NCBI GenBank assembly: GCA_025656895.1 | Contig: JAHXHF010000225.1 | Location: forward strand, 1 to 6,132 | Reading direction: 5' to 3' | Origin: a gamma proteobacterium symbiont of Bathyaustriella thionipta | GTDB taxonomy: Bacteria > Pseudomonadota > Gammaproteobacteria > Chromatiales > Chromatiaceae | Length of the DNA stretch: 6,132 nt | The notes under the pieces: generated by a model | Database searches by the model: none | What the model saw: the letters and a program-made list of their open reading frames with translations, nothing else | What the model was told of the DNA's origin: nothing | Position numbers and translations under genes: made by a program | Shown here: positions 1 through 6,045 of the stretch, in pieces | Layout of the letters: the number at the start of each line of letters is the position of its first letter | Position numbering within the stretch: position 1 is the stretch's first letter

Positions 1-90
1 TATTATCGCCAGCCACGCTGGTTGGAAACCCCAAAATAGCGACAAAAGCGTGTCAAGCAATTTTTTTTATTATTTACGCTGAGTAGTTAC
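1..90 (-). mobile_element. Possible terminus of an insertion sequence or repeated element, running off the left edge
   Basis: On the minus strand this stretch begins with GTAACTACTCAGC, continues through an A/T-rich tract (about 60-76) and carries short hairpins near the edge (CCAGC/GCTGG at 9-13/17-21; GGTT/AACC at 20-23/27-30). A GTAA terminus is typical of IS66-family elements, and the block has no coding similarity to tolB, which is expected here. No transposase codons are recognisable: the plus-strand frame from base 1 stops at 37-39 after 12 codons. The identification rests on the terminal tetranucleotide, the abrupt loss of the expected gene, and a non-verifiable impression that this end is a repeated sequence. 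It could equally be ordinary intergenic DNA. Confidence 0.3.
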
Positions 91-223
91 GTTTTTTTTA
101 ACATCACGACAGCGTATGACCGTCTGCCTGTCTTGCTCTACATTCATGACAGTATGCGGCGTACCAATGCCAAGCCGGGTAATGAGCAAAGATCACAAGG
201 CATGAAGCGAGTGAAGCTGGCGC
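91..223. other. Unassigned DNA downstream of tolA; possible tolB start codon at 104-102 (minus)
   Basis: These 133 bases follow the tolA stop, where tolB would be expected, but no frame gives a TolB signal peptide or beta-propeller start. On the minus strand ATG at 104-102 opens a reading of Met-Leu-Lys-Lys and then meets the GTAACTACTC boundary at 90; this could be the first codons of a tolB cut by an insertion, but no Shine-Dalgarno sequence precedes it. A plus-strand frame is open from 40 to 240 and a minus-strand frame stays open for about 40 codons after the tolA stop; neither matches a family I know. No hairpin followed by a T-run is visible on the minus strand, so there is no obvious terminator for the tol operon. 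An imperfect repeat (CATAC..TGTCRTGA) occurs twice, near 141-156 and 102-118. Confidence 0.4.
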
Positions 224-1099
224 TCATTGATCCGGGCTGAAGTTAAAATTAATCTGCCTGAATTTTTCAAATAACGGGCCTTTGGGAACACTCAGCGGCG
301 AGGCTTTGAGTACAGCGGCTTCGGCAGAACGGTCGAAGGGTATATTGCCACTGCTTTGAACCACCTGGGCCGATACCACTTCACCGCCCGGAATCATACG
401 GATTTTCACTGTGCAGTGTAAACCGGCAGGAGTTCCCAGCGGTCGCAACCAGGCTCTTTCCACCTGACTGGCGATAACCGCCACATGACGACCGATTTCA
501 GACTGCTCGCGTTCGGATGCCATTTGGGCGCGTAAAGCCGCTTCCTGTTCCGCCTTTTGTTTACGGCGTTTTTCATCCGCCTTGCGTTGTGCTTCGGCTT
601 TCTTTTTAGCCGCTTGCTGCTGACGTTTCTTTTCTGCCGCGATTTTTTCCTGTTGTTTACGCTTTTTCTCGGCCTGTTTTTTCAGTTCGGCTTCTTTGCG
701 GGCTTTGGCTTGCTGCTGTTTTTTCAGTTTGGCTTTACGCGCCGCTTCTTCAGCGCGTTTTTTTTCGGCTCTTTTTTTGGCTTCTGCCTGCTTCTTTGCC
801 TCGGCCTTGCGCCTGGCTTCCTGCTTGCGTTTTTGCTCGGCGCGTTTCTTTTGCTGCGCGGCCAGCTGTTTTTTCTTTATAGCGTCCTTGCGTGCCTGTT
901 CTTCGGCCTGTTTACGCTTTTTTTCGGCGTCCAGCACTTTGCTGTCCACCAGGGTTGCAGATACTATTTTTTCCTTAGCGCCGCCATGATCCGGCTTATC
1001 ATGCCAGTCGATGGAAAACAGCAACCACCCCAGTATCACCACATGTGCCAGCAATGCCAGCGCAAAAGCGGTCGGATTTTTTTTGATGCTGCCAAACAT
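224..1099 (-). CDS. tolA: TolA, inner-membrane-anchored energy transducer of the Tol-Pal system
   Basis: TolA links the TolQR proton motor in the inner membrane to TolB and Pal at the outer membrane; the system supports outer-membrane constriction at division and envelope integrity. The 291 residues show the three classic parts: a short basic N-terminus and one membrane helix (about 11-30, with His19 at the position of the conserved TolQ-contacting histidine); a very long Lys/Ala/Glu/Gln helical stalk (about 55-205); and a C-terminal TolB/Pal-binding domain (about 205-291), including IPGGEVVSAQVVQSSG and a single Cys229. Ala15 stands where E. coli has the serine of the Ser-His pair; some other TolA proteins also have Ala there. 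The ATG lies 20 bases after the tolR stop with only a weak GGAA upstream. The gene looks complete, ending FNFSPDQ. The low-complexity stalk creates long spurious open frames on the opposite strand. Confidence 0.95.
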   Translation of the reverse strand: MFGSIKKNPTAFALALLAHVVILGWLLFSIDWHDKPDHGGAKEKIVSATLVDSKVLDAEKKRKQAEEQARKDAIKKKQLAAQQKKRAEQKRKQEARRKAEAKKQAEAKKRAEKKRAEEAARKAKLKKQQQAKARKEAELKKQAEKKRKQQEKIAAEKKRQQQAAKKKAEAQRKADEKRRKQKAEQEAALRAQMASEREQSEIGRHVAVIASQVERAWLRPLGTPAGLHCTVKIRMIPGGEVVSAQVVQSSGNIPFDRSAEAAVLKASPLSVPKGPLFEKFRQINFNFSPDQ

Positions 1100-1119
1100 G
1101 CGTAAAGGTTCCGCTTTTG

Positions 1120-1542
1120 TCAGCTTTCAGGGGTTTCTGTTACCAGACCGACACTGGCTGCGCCGGCTGCCTGCATTTCCACCATAGCATCTACCACCGC
1201 ACCATAGGCAACATCACGATCACCGCGCAACATGACCGGAGTATTCGGTTTTTGCTGCAATATCTTGCGGATGCGTTCACGAATCATCGCGCCGCTGAGT
1301 GCTTCGTTTTTGTTGCCCAGATCAATATAAAACAGCCCTTTCGCATCCACCGTGACAATGACCGGCTGAATATCCTGTGGCGGCAAAGGTTCGGCCGTGG
1401 CTTGCGGCAAATCGACACGGACACCCTGGGTCAGCAAGGGTGCGGTTATCATAAAAATCACCAGCAACACCAGCATGACATCAATATAGGGAACTACATT
1501 GATTTCAGCGATGGGTTTTTTGCGCTTGGGCTTGTAAGCCAT
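1120..1542 (-). CDS. tolR: TolR, ExbD-family proton channel subunit of Tol-Pal
   Basis: TolR pairs with TolQ in the inner membrane to convert proton-motive force into movement of TolA. The 140-residue protein, normal length for the family, has a basic cytoplasmic N-terminus (KPKRKK), one membrane helix (about 17-37) beginning NVVPYIDVMLVLLVIF, and a periplasmic domain. Asp21 in that helix matches the essential proton-carrying aspartate (Asp23 of E. coli TolR). The C-terminal part carries the usual ExbD/TolR pattern PVMLRGDRDVAYGAVVDAM. The ATG sits 6 bases after the tolQ stop, indicating coupled translation. ExbD is the main alternative, but the position between tolQ and tolA settles the call. 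Confidence 0.96.
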   Translation of the reverse strand: MAYKPKRKKPIAEINVVPYIDVMLVLLVIFMITAPLLTQGVRVDLPQATAEPLPPQDIQPVIVTVDAKGLFYIDLGNKNEALSGAMIRERIRKILQQKPNTPVMLRGDRDVAYGAVVDAMVEMQAAGAASVGLVTETPES

Positions 1543-1548
1543 ACTGAA

Positions 1549-2217
1549 TTATCCGTAGGCCTGACGCTGTAAAATACTGGAAAATTCTTCCAGAAAATTA
1601 TCGTAGCGACCGCCCAGCCTTTCCACCTCGGCCGCAAAACGGTTATAAGCCACGACCGCAGGGATAGCCGCCAGCAAACCCATAGCGGTGGCAATCAGTG
1701 CTTCGGCGATGGCCGGAGCTACCAGTGCCAGCGTAGCCTGTTTGACGTCGGCCAGCGCGGTAAAAGCGTGCATAATGCCCCACACCGTGCCGAACAGACC
1801 TACATAGGGGCTGGTGGAACCGACCGTAGCCAGAAACGGCAAATGGCTTTCCAGTTGATCCATTTCACGCGCAAACGCAACCCGCATGGCGCGCTGCGCG
1901 CCCCCTACCAGACCGGCCACGTCAACCGATTTATGTTCACTCAGACGCGCAAATTCACGAAAGCCATGTACAAAAATACTCGCCATACCCTGCTGTTGGC
2001 TGCTGTCCAGCTTGCGGTATAACTGGCTCAGTTCACCGCCTGCCCAGAATTTGTTTTCAAAATCATCCGCCTCAATACGGGCGTGCTTAAAAATGCGTAC
2101 GCGGTCAAAAATCATGGTCCAGGAAATAATGGAGGCCAGCAGCAGCAGCGCCATCACAAATTGCACCACTACACTGGCATTCAGTACCAGATGTGCCAAC
2201 GATATTTCACTGCCCAT
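1549..2217 (-). CDS. tolQ: TolQ, MotA/TolQ/ExbB-family proton channel subunit
   Basis: TolQ forms the multi-subunit channel around TolR and contacts the TolA membrane helix. With the start chosen here it has 222 residues and three membrane segments (about 18-36, 127-150 and 170-192) separated by a large cytoplasmic loop. The second helix contains YVGLFGTVWGIMHAF and the third AEALIATAMGLLAAIPAV; Thr144 and Thr177 match the pore threonines Thr145 and Thr178 of E. coli TolQ. An upstream in-frame ATG at 2226-2224 would add three residues, but the AGGG at 2230-2227 touches that codon directly, while it lies a suitable 9 bases before the ATG at 2217. The start overlaps the end of ybgC by 11 bases, suggesting coupling. 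Confidence 0.95.
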   Translation of the reverse strand: MGSEISLAHLVLNASVVVQFVMALLLLASIISWTMIFDRVRIFKHARIEADDFENKFWAGGELSQLYRKLDSSQQQGMASIFVHGFREFARLSEHKSVDVAGLVGGAQRAMRVAFAREMDQLESHLPFLATVGSTSPYVGLFGTVWGIMHAFTALADVKQATLALVAPAIAEALIATAMGLLAAIPAVVAYNRFAAEVERLGGRYDNFLEEFSSILQRQAYG

Positions 2218-2644
2218 GTAATGCATCCCTTATTTCTTGTGGTACACGCTTTGGTCGAAAGTTATCGGTGCTCACACAGACTACTTTGATGTGTGCGCTA
2301 CAAAAAACATCATCCGCCGAATCCAGCATAACTTTGTGCTCAAACGTGAGACTGCTTCTGCCGATCTCGCTCATCGTACTCTGTATATTCAGCAGGTGGT
2401 TGAAAAGCGCGGGTTTGAGATAATGAATATCCACATGGTGCACCGCAAACACCGCTTGCAAGCGCTGCGTGAGATCATCCTGTTCAAATCCCAGATGGCG
2501 CAACCATTCGGTGCGCGCGCGTTCCATAAACTTCAGATAATTGGCGTAATAGACCACGCCTTCGGCATCGGTGTCTTCGTAATAGACTCGGACAGGCCAG
2601 CTGAATACCGGGAGGTTTTCTGGTAGATCGTTCATCAAAGACAT
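2207..2644 (-). CDS. ybgC: YbgC, acyl-CoA thioesterase of the 4HBT hotdog family, first gene of the tol cluster
   Basis: YbgC hydrolyses acyl-CoA thioesters in the cytoplasm and is commonly encoded immediately before tolQ; its exact link to envelope function is not settled. The 145 residues contain the family signature VRVYYEDTDAEGVVYYANYL (residues 18-37), where Asp26 matches the catalytic Asp18 of E. coli YbgC, followed by FMERARTEWL. The rest fits a single hotdog domain ending in a VVCVSTDNFRPKRVP strand/loop. The gene starts 22 bases after the ruvB stop and ends inside the tolQ start region. No strong Shine-Dalgarno sequence precedes the ATG at 2644 or the alternative ATG at 2635 (Met4), so the start could be three codons later; homologues vary in this N-terminus. 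Confidence 0.93.
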   Translation of the reverse strand: MSLMNDLPENLPVFSWPVRVYYEDTDAEGVVYYANYLKFMERARTEWLRHLGFEQDDLTQRLQAVFAVHHVDIHYLKPALFNHLLNIQSTMSEIGRSSLTFEHKVMLDSADDVFCSAHIKVVCVSTDNFRPKRVPQEIRDALHGQ

Positions 2645-2666
2645 GGTTTAGAGTATAAAGTTCAGA

Positions 2667-3704
2667 TTATGGATGAAACAGGTCCGCTTCAACTTCTGCG
2701 CTCTTTTTTTCAACCGGCAAGCCGAAGTGCTGGTAGGCGGCGTTGGTGGCAATACGCCCGCGCGGGGTACGCATCAGATAACCCTGCTGAATCAGATAGG
2801 GTTCCAGCACATCTTCGATGGTGCCGCGTTCTTCACCGATGGCGGCAGCCAGATTATCAACTCCCACCGGGCCGCCATCAAACTTGAAGATAACCGCATG
2901 CAGCAGGTTTCTGTCCATCTGGTCGAAGCCGCTTTTGTCCACGTGCAGCATATTGAGCGCCCGATCGGCCACCTCGGCATTAATTTTTCCCTGCGCGCGT
3001 ACCTGCGCATAATCACGCACACGCCGCAGCAGACGGTTGGCGATGCGCGGTGTTCCGCGAGAACGACAGGCAATCTGGCTGCCGCCTTCGGCATCCATTT
3101 CTATATCCAGAATTCCGGCGGAACGCTTTACGATGGTGGCCAGGTCTTCGGTGGAATAAAATTCCAGCCGTTGCACAATACCGAAACGGTCCCGCAAGGG
3201 AGAGGTCAACAGTCCGGCACGAGTAGTCGCGCCCACCAGGGTAAAAGGCGGCAAGTCCAGCTTGACCGAACGCGCGCCGGGGCCTTCGCCGATCATGATG
3301 TCCAGTTGATAATCTTCCAGTGCCGGATAGAGTATTTCTTCCACCACCGGACTGAGGCGATGAATCTCATCAATGAACAAAACATCGTGCGGTTCAAGAT
3401 TGGTTAACAGGGCTGCCAGATCACCGGCTTTTTCCAGTACCGGGCCGGAAGTCTGGCGCAGGTTTACGCCCATTTCATGCGCAATAATATGTGCCAGGGT
3501 GGTTTTACCCAGTCCCGGCGGGCCGAAAATCAGTACATGGTCGAGTGCTTCCTGACGGCCGCGCGCGGCATTGATGAAAATATCCATCTGCTCACACACC
3601 ACCGGCTGGCCGGTGTAGTCGGACAGACTTTTGGGGCGAATGGCTCGATCAATGGCATCATCCGGGCCATTCGCTTGCGCGTCAATTTCCGGGTTGCGTT
3701 CCAT
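2667..3704 (-). CDS. ruvB: RuvB, AAA+ ATPase motor of Holliday junction branch migration
   Basis: RuvB forms hexameric rings that pull DNA through the RuvA-bound Holliday junction using ATP. The 345-residue length is normal. In order: N-terminal linker with IRPKSLSDYTGQ (22-33); Walker A GPPGLGKTT (61-69); Walker B LFIDEIH (109-115); sensor-1 region VGATTRAG (157-164); the arginine-finger segment SPLRDRFG (168-175); sensor-2 GTPRIANRLLRRVRD (217-231); and a C-terminal winged-helix DNA-binding domain with TPRGRIATNAAYQHFG. All key residues are present. The ATG follows the ruvA stop by two bases with no good independent ribosome binding site, so translation is probably coupled to ruvA. Confidence 0.98.
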   Translation of the reverse strand: MERNPEIDAQANGPDDAIDRAIRPKSLSDYTGQPVVCEQMDIFINAARGRQEALDHVLIFGPPGLGKTTLAHIIAHEMGVNLRQTSGPVLEKAGDLAALLTNLEPHDVLFIDEIHRLSPVVEEILYPALEDYQLDIMIGEGPGARSVKLDLPPFTLVGATTRAGLLTSPLRDRFGIVQRLEFYSTEDLATIVKRSAGILDIEMDAEGGSQIACRSRGTPRIANRLLRRVRDYAQVRAQGKINAEVADRALNMLHVDKSGFDQMDRNLLHAVIFKFDGGPVGVDNLAAAIGEERGTIEDVLEPYLIQQGYLMRTPRGRIATNAAYQHFGLPVEKKSAEVEADLFHP

Positions 3705-3706
3705 AG

Positions 3707-4309
3707 CTAGCTTTTGGACTTCAGGGCCAGACGAATAATTTCATCACTGCGCAGGCCGTCGCTGTTGACCGCCTGTACCATACGGCTGGCATCGGCCGGT
3801 TTGTAGCCCAGAGCGATCAGGGCTTCTACCGCCTCTGCCAGTGGCTCGCGCGCGCGGCTGCCGGTGCTGGCAGGCTGGCCGCTGGCCGCTGGCAAATCAC
3901 CCAGCAGTTTGCCAATGCGGTCTTTCATTTCCACAATCAGACGTTCAGCGGTTTTCTTGCCGATGCCCGGCAAACGGGTGAGGCTGTGAATATCACCATT
4001 ATTCACACACTGGCACAGTTCTTCCGCAGTCATGCCCGACAAAATGCCGAGCGCCATTTTGGCACCCACACCATTGATTTTCAGCAGACCGCGAAACATA
4101 TCGCGCTCTTGCAGCGTGGCAAAGGCAAACAGCAGATGGGCATCATCCCGCACAATCAGATGAGTATGCAGAACCACGGTTTCATCGGCCTTATCCAGAT
4201 GAGTGAAGGTGGATAAAGGGGCTTGCAGTTCATAGCCAACGCCACCCACATCCAGCAGCAGCATGGGCGGCTGCCTGTCGATCACCTTACCGGTCAGGCG
4301 GCCGATCAT
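3707..4309 (-). CDS. ruvA: RuvA, Holliday junction-binding protein
   Basis: RuvA tetramers clamp the four-way junction flat and load RuvB rings. The open frame extends 42 codons further upstream, but that part overlaps ruvC and is not RuvA-like. The start at 4309 gives the canonical MIGRLTGKV N-terminus and 200 residues, has AGGA seven bases upstream, and overlaps the ruvC stop in an ATGA. Domains: OB fold (1-62) with acidic-pin residues Asp55-Asp56; two helix-hairpin-helix motifs (NGVGAK at 79-84, PGIGKK at 114-119); a flexible Ala/Pro/Ser linker (about 137-150); and the C-terminal RuvB-binding domain (about 153-200, with LGYKPADASRMV). E. coli has Glu-Asp at the pin, so Asp-Asp is a conservative change. 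Confidence 0.97.
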   Translation of the reverse strand: MIGRLTGKVIDRQPPMLLLDVGGVGYELQAPLSTFTHLDKADETVVLHTHLIVRDDAHLLFAFATLQERDMFRGLLKINGVGAKMALGILSGMTAEELCQCVNNGDIHSLTRLPGIGKKTAERLIVEMKDRIGKLLGDLPAASGQPASTGSRAREPLAEAVEALIALGYKPADASRMVQAVNSDGLRSDEIIRLALKSKS

Positions 4310-4818
4310 GCCTGTTTCCTGTGCCTGTTGAAAGAGGCTGTATTGAAGCCGCCACCGTGCGCGTGCGTAATGGCAATCGCAAGACCATCGGCGGCATCGG
4401 CCTGTAGTTTGATATTCAGATTCAGCAACAGACACACCATATTCTGTACCTGTGATTTATCGGCCGCGCCAAAACCGGAAACCGCCTGTTTGACACGCCT
4501 TGGACTGTATTCGGAGACATCCATGCCGGTGGCGACCGCCGAGCAAATTGCCGCGCCTCTGGCCTGCCCCAGCTTGAGCGCGGAAGCGGCATTTTTTGAC
4601 ATAAAGACATCTTCAATGGCCATCACATCCGGCTGATATTGCTGTATGAGTTCGGAAACACCGGTAAAAATTTCGCCCAGGCGCACTGGTAAGCTGGCAT
4701 CGGACAAGCGCAAACAGCCGCAATCCACATAGCGGGACTTGAAACCGTTGCTTTCAATAATGCCCCAGCCGGTTATGCGTGAACCGGGGTCTATGCCGAT
4801 AATGCGCAGGCTAGCCAA
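4306..4818 (-). CDS. ruvC: RuvC, Holliday junction resolvase (crossover junction endodeoxyribonuclease), TTG start
   Basis: RuvC dimers nick opposite strands of Holliday junctions using metal ions in an RNase H-like fold. The 170 residues show the four catalytic acids: Asp10 in IIGIDPGSRITGWG, Glu69 in MAIEDVFM, and Asp141 and Asp144 in DAADGLAIAITHAH, matching Asp7, Glu66, Asp138 and Asp141 of E. coli. No ATG or GTG lies between the yebC stop and the IIGIDPG motif; a TTG at 4818-4816, two bases after that stop, is the only start giving a normal N-terminus. No clear Shine-Dalgarno sequence precedes it, so initiation probably depends on ribosomes finishing yebC. The stop overlaps the ruvA start in ATGA. 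Confidence 0.96.
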   Translation of the reverse strand: MASLRIIGIDPGSRITGWGIIESNGFKSRYVDCGCLRLSDASLPVRLGEIFTGVSELIQQYQPDVMAIEDVFMSKNAASALKLGQARGAAICSAVATGMDVSEYSPRRVKQAVSGFGAADKSQVQNMVCLLLNLNIKLQADAADGLAIAITHAHGGGFNTASFNRHRKQA

Positions 4819-4820
4819 AA

Positions 4821-5567
4821 TCAGCCAAGTGACTGCATGATTTCATCGGAAATATCGGCATTGGAATAAACATCCTGAACATCGTCCAGATCTTCCAGCG
4901 TATCCACCATACGCAGTAGCTTTTCGGCCGTATCCTGATCCAGTTCCGCCAGTGTTGAGGCACTGAAAGTAACTTCGGCATTGTCCGGTGTAAAACCGGC
5001 TTGCTGCAGCGCATCTTTGACAACGGTAAATTCTTCCGGCGAAGTCAGCACATCAATGGAGCCGTCATCATTGCTAACGACATCATCCGCGCCGCCTTCC
5101 AGTGCGGCTTCCATAATGGCATCTTCATCAGCGCCCGGTGCGAAGCTGAGTACGCCCTGCTTTTCAAACATATAGGCCACCGAACCATCCGTGCCCAGAT
5201 TGCCACCGTGCTTGGTAAAGGCATGGCGTACTTCCGAGGCGGTACGATTGCGGTTATCCGACATGCAATCAACGATCACTGCCACGCCACCGGGGCCGTA
5301 ACCTTCATAGCGCATTTCTTCGTAGTTTTCACCTTCCTGACCACCGGCGCCACGCTTGACCGCGCGATCAACCGTGTCCTTGGGCATATTGGCGGCAAAT
5401 GCCTTATCCACGGCCAGACGCAGACGTGGATTGGCATCAATCTCGCCACCACCCTGACGTGCTGCCACGGTAACTTCACGGATCAGTTTGCTCCAGATCT
5501 TGCCGCGTTTTTTATCGTTGGCGGCTTTTTTATGCTTGATGTTCGCCCATTTACTATGACCAGCCAT
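4821..5567 (-). CDS. yebC: YebC/PmpR/TACO1-family protein
   Basis: The family was long annotated as transcriptional regulators; more recent work on YebC/TACO1 proteins points to a role in translation of difficult sequences such as polyproline stretches. The start at 5567 gives the canonical MAGHSKWANIKHKKAA N-terminus and 248 residues, the usual length; an upstream in-frame ATG (5615) would add 16 atypical residues. GAGAGGG lies four bases before the chosen ATG. Visible parts: basic N-terminus (1-30); a helical segment with PRLRLAVDKAFAANMPKDTV (47-66); the conserved YEGYGPGGVAVIVDC (87-101); NRNRTASEVRHAFTKHGGN (105-123); and an acidic C-terminal half ending in an Asp/Glu-rich tail. It is the first gene of the block and ends two bases before ruvC. 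Confidence 0.96.
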   Translation of the reverse strand: MAGHSKWANIKHKKAANDKKRGKIWSKLIREVTVAARQGGGEIDANPRLRLAVDKAFAANMPKDTVDRAVKRGAGGQEGENYEEMRYEGYGPGGVAVIVDCMSDNRNRTASEVRHAFTKHGGNLGTDGSVAYMFEKQGVLSFAPGADEDAIMEAALEGGADDVVSNDDGSIDVLTSPEEFTVVKDALQQAGFTPDNAEVTFSASTLAELDQDTAEKLLRMVDTLEDLDDVQDVYSNADISDEIMQSLG

Positions 5568-5605
5568 AAAACCCTCTCTGTATTCCTGAACTTTGACAAA
5601 TTGTA
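5565..5605 (-). promoter_or_regulatory. Likely promoter and ribosome binding site of the yebC-ruv-tol block
   Basis: On the minus strand a -10 element TACAAT lies at 5605-5600, preceded by TGT, so it reads as an extended -10 (TGn + TACAAT, five of six matches to consensus). The -35 region 16-18 bases upstream is poor (G/C-rich), as is common with extended -10 promoters. Transcription would begin near 5593, leaving a leader of about 25 bases that includes the GAGAGGG ribosome binding site at about 5578-5572. No comparable promoter is evident in the short gaps further down, so this one may drive all eight genes. Confidence 0.5.
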
Positions 5606-5645
5606 ACACCGACACCGCTACGCGTCCCGCTGTGATTAAGACCGT

Positions 5646-5819
5646 TCAGTGCGTGGATTGCGGTAAGGCAAAGCGGCGCTTCAGGTATTGCGTCAGGGCC
5701 CAGCCGATAAAACCCAGTAACAGCCCCTGCAGCCCGCCCAGCAGAATATCCGCCGGCGTATGTAGCCGGAGCAAGGAACGTGAATAGCACACGGCCAGCG
5801 CCCAGGGCAGCAATAACTC
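5646..5819 (-). pseudogene. C-terminal remnant of a PAP2-superfamily membrane phosphatase
   Basis: PAP2 enzymes are membrane phosphatases acting on lipid phosphates such as phosphatidate or undecaprenyl pyrophosphate. The minus-strand frame ending at the TGA 5648-5646 keeps about 57 codons, with AVCYSRSLLRLHTPADILLGG. This contains the third PAP2 motif SRx5Hx3D exactly (Ser-Arg, five residues, His, three residues, Asp), followed by the usual Gly-rich membrane helix LLLGFIGWALT and a basic tail. Motifs 1 (KxxxxxxRP) and 2 (PSGH) are missing, because reading upstream leaves PAP2-like sequence at about 5817-5820, where the end of an IS200/IS605 element begins, and then meets a TAG at 5834-5832. 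The fragment cannot encode a working enzyme unless the N-terminal part lies beyond the inserted elements and is rejoined. Confidence 0.75.
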
Positions 5820-5824
5820 AACGA

Positions 5825-5844
5825 CTATGCACTAAAGTGCATAG
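5825..5844 (-). repeat. Terminal hairpin of the IS200/IS605 right end
   Basis: CTATGCAC (5825-5832) and GTGCATAG (5837-5844) form a perfect 8-bp stem with a 4-base loop. Allowing a two-base bulge (5823-5824), the stem extends by four more pairs, CAAC 5819-5822 with GTTG 5845-5848. Imperfect hairpins of this kind near the ends are what TnpA recognises in single-stranded form in this family. A second, smaller hairpin (GGACT/AGTCC at 5857-5861/5865-5869) lies between it and the tnpA stop. A Rho-independent terminator is unlikely because no T-run follows on either strand. Confidence 0.65.
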
Positions 5845-5873
5845 GTTGCTGGGATTGGACTGAAAGTCCCATG

Positions 5874-6044
5874 TCATTCAAGGATCATATTACTATTATC
5901 TTTATTTGAAGGGTTACGGTGATGCTCCAAATATTCTTGAACCATTTCATCCGTTATATTCCCTGTTGACCAACCACCGTACCCTATCGCCCAAAAATGT
6001 CGGCCCCAATAGCGCTTTTTTAGGACTGGAAACTCCTGCTGTAA
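5874..6044 (-). pseudogene. tnpA: IS200/IS605-family transposase TnpA, C-terminal fragment (Y1 HUH enzyme)
   Basis: TnpA enzymes of this family cut and rejoin single-stranded DNA through a covalent tyrosine link. The 56 surviving residues run from LQQEFPVLKKRYWG through RHFWAIGYGGWSTGN to ITDEMVQEYLEHH and a polar tail ending MILE. KRYWGRHFW followed by GY, then a helix with the catalytic Tyr (residue 38 of the fragment, in QEYLEHH), is the characteristic C-terminal arrangement of the family, whose members have about 130-150 residues. The N-terminal half with the HUH metal-binding motif is absent: upstream of 6044 the sequence changes to an IS66-type end, and the frame soon meets a TGA (6083-6081). 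A TTG at 6056-6054 could serve formally as a start, but it lies inside the IS66 end and has no biological support. The enzyme is inactive as it stands. Confidence 0.8.
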
Positions 6045-6045
6045 T

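Larger units (their letters stand above)
5817..6045 (-). mobile_element. Right-end remnant of an IS200/IS605-family insertion sequence
   Basis: The segment contains the 3' part of a TnpA gene (5874-6044) followed by a short non-coding tail with strong secondary structure, the usual layout of an IS200/IS605 right end. The boundary with the PAP2 gene is placed at about 5817, just beyond the terminal hairpin, where the minus strand reads TTGAG and then the PAP2 codons resume. This placement is good to a few bases. The other boundary, at 6045/6046, is where an IS66-type terminus interrupts tnpA. The rest of this element, if still present, should lie beyond the right edge. Confidence 0.65.

Noticed and set aside
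28..56. Promoter in the left-end element (TTGACA at 56-51 on the minus strand)
   Set aside because: The sequence 17-18 bases downstream is G-rich with no -10 match; the only A/T-rich hexamer is 12 bases away.
40..240. Plus-strand open frame of 66 codons across the left margin
   Set aside because: It has no ATG until about 154, runs through a T-tract, crosses the suspected element boundary and the tolA end, and resembles no known protein.
557..1105. Long plus-strand open frames opposite tolA, rich in Phe, Leu and Ala
   Set aside because: They are the complement of the Lys/Ala/Glu/Gln-rich TolA stalk, whose codons rarely give stops on the other strand. The predicted products are low-complexity with no family features.
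2645..2666. Internal promoter for the tol genes (TATACT at 2657-2652 on the minus strand)
   Set aside because: No acceptable -35 sits at 16-18 bases, and the predicted transcript would begin right at the ybgC start codon.
2673..3407. 244-codon plus-strand open frame opposite ruvB
   Set aside because: It lies wholly antisense to an intact, clearly conserved ruvB, has no recognisable domain, and matches the frame expected to stay open by codon bias.
4310..4435. N-terminal 42-codon extension of RuvA
   Set aside because: It overlaps ruvC in another frame and is not RuvA-like, while MIGRLTGKV at 4309 with AGGA upstream is canonical.
5001..5606. 201-codon plus-strand open frame opposite yebC
   Set aside because: It is antisense to a complete yebC with canonical motifs and is not similar to any family I recognise.
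5554..5790. 78-codon minus-strand open frame overlapping the start of yebC
   Set aside because: It reads the PAP2 remnant in the wrong frame; the neighbouring frame shows the exact SRx5Hx3D motif.
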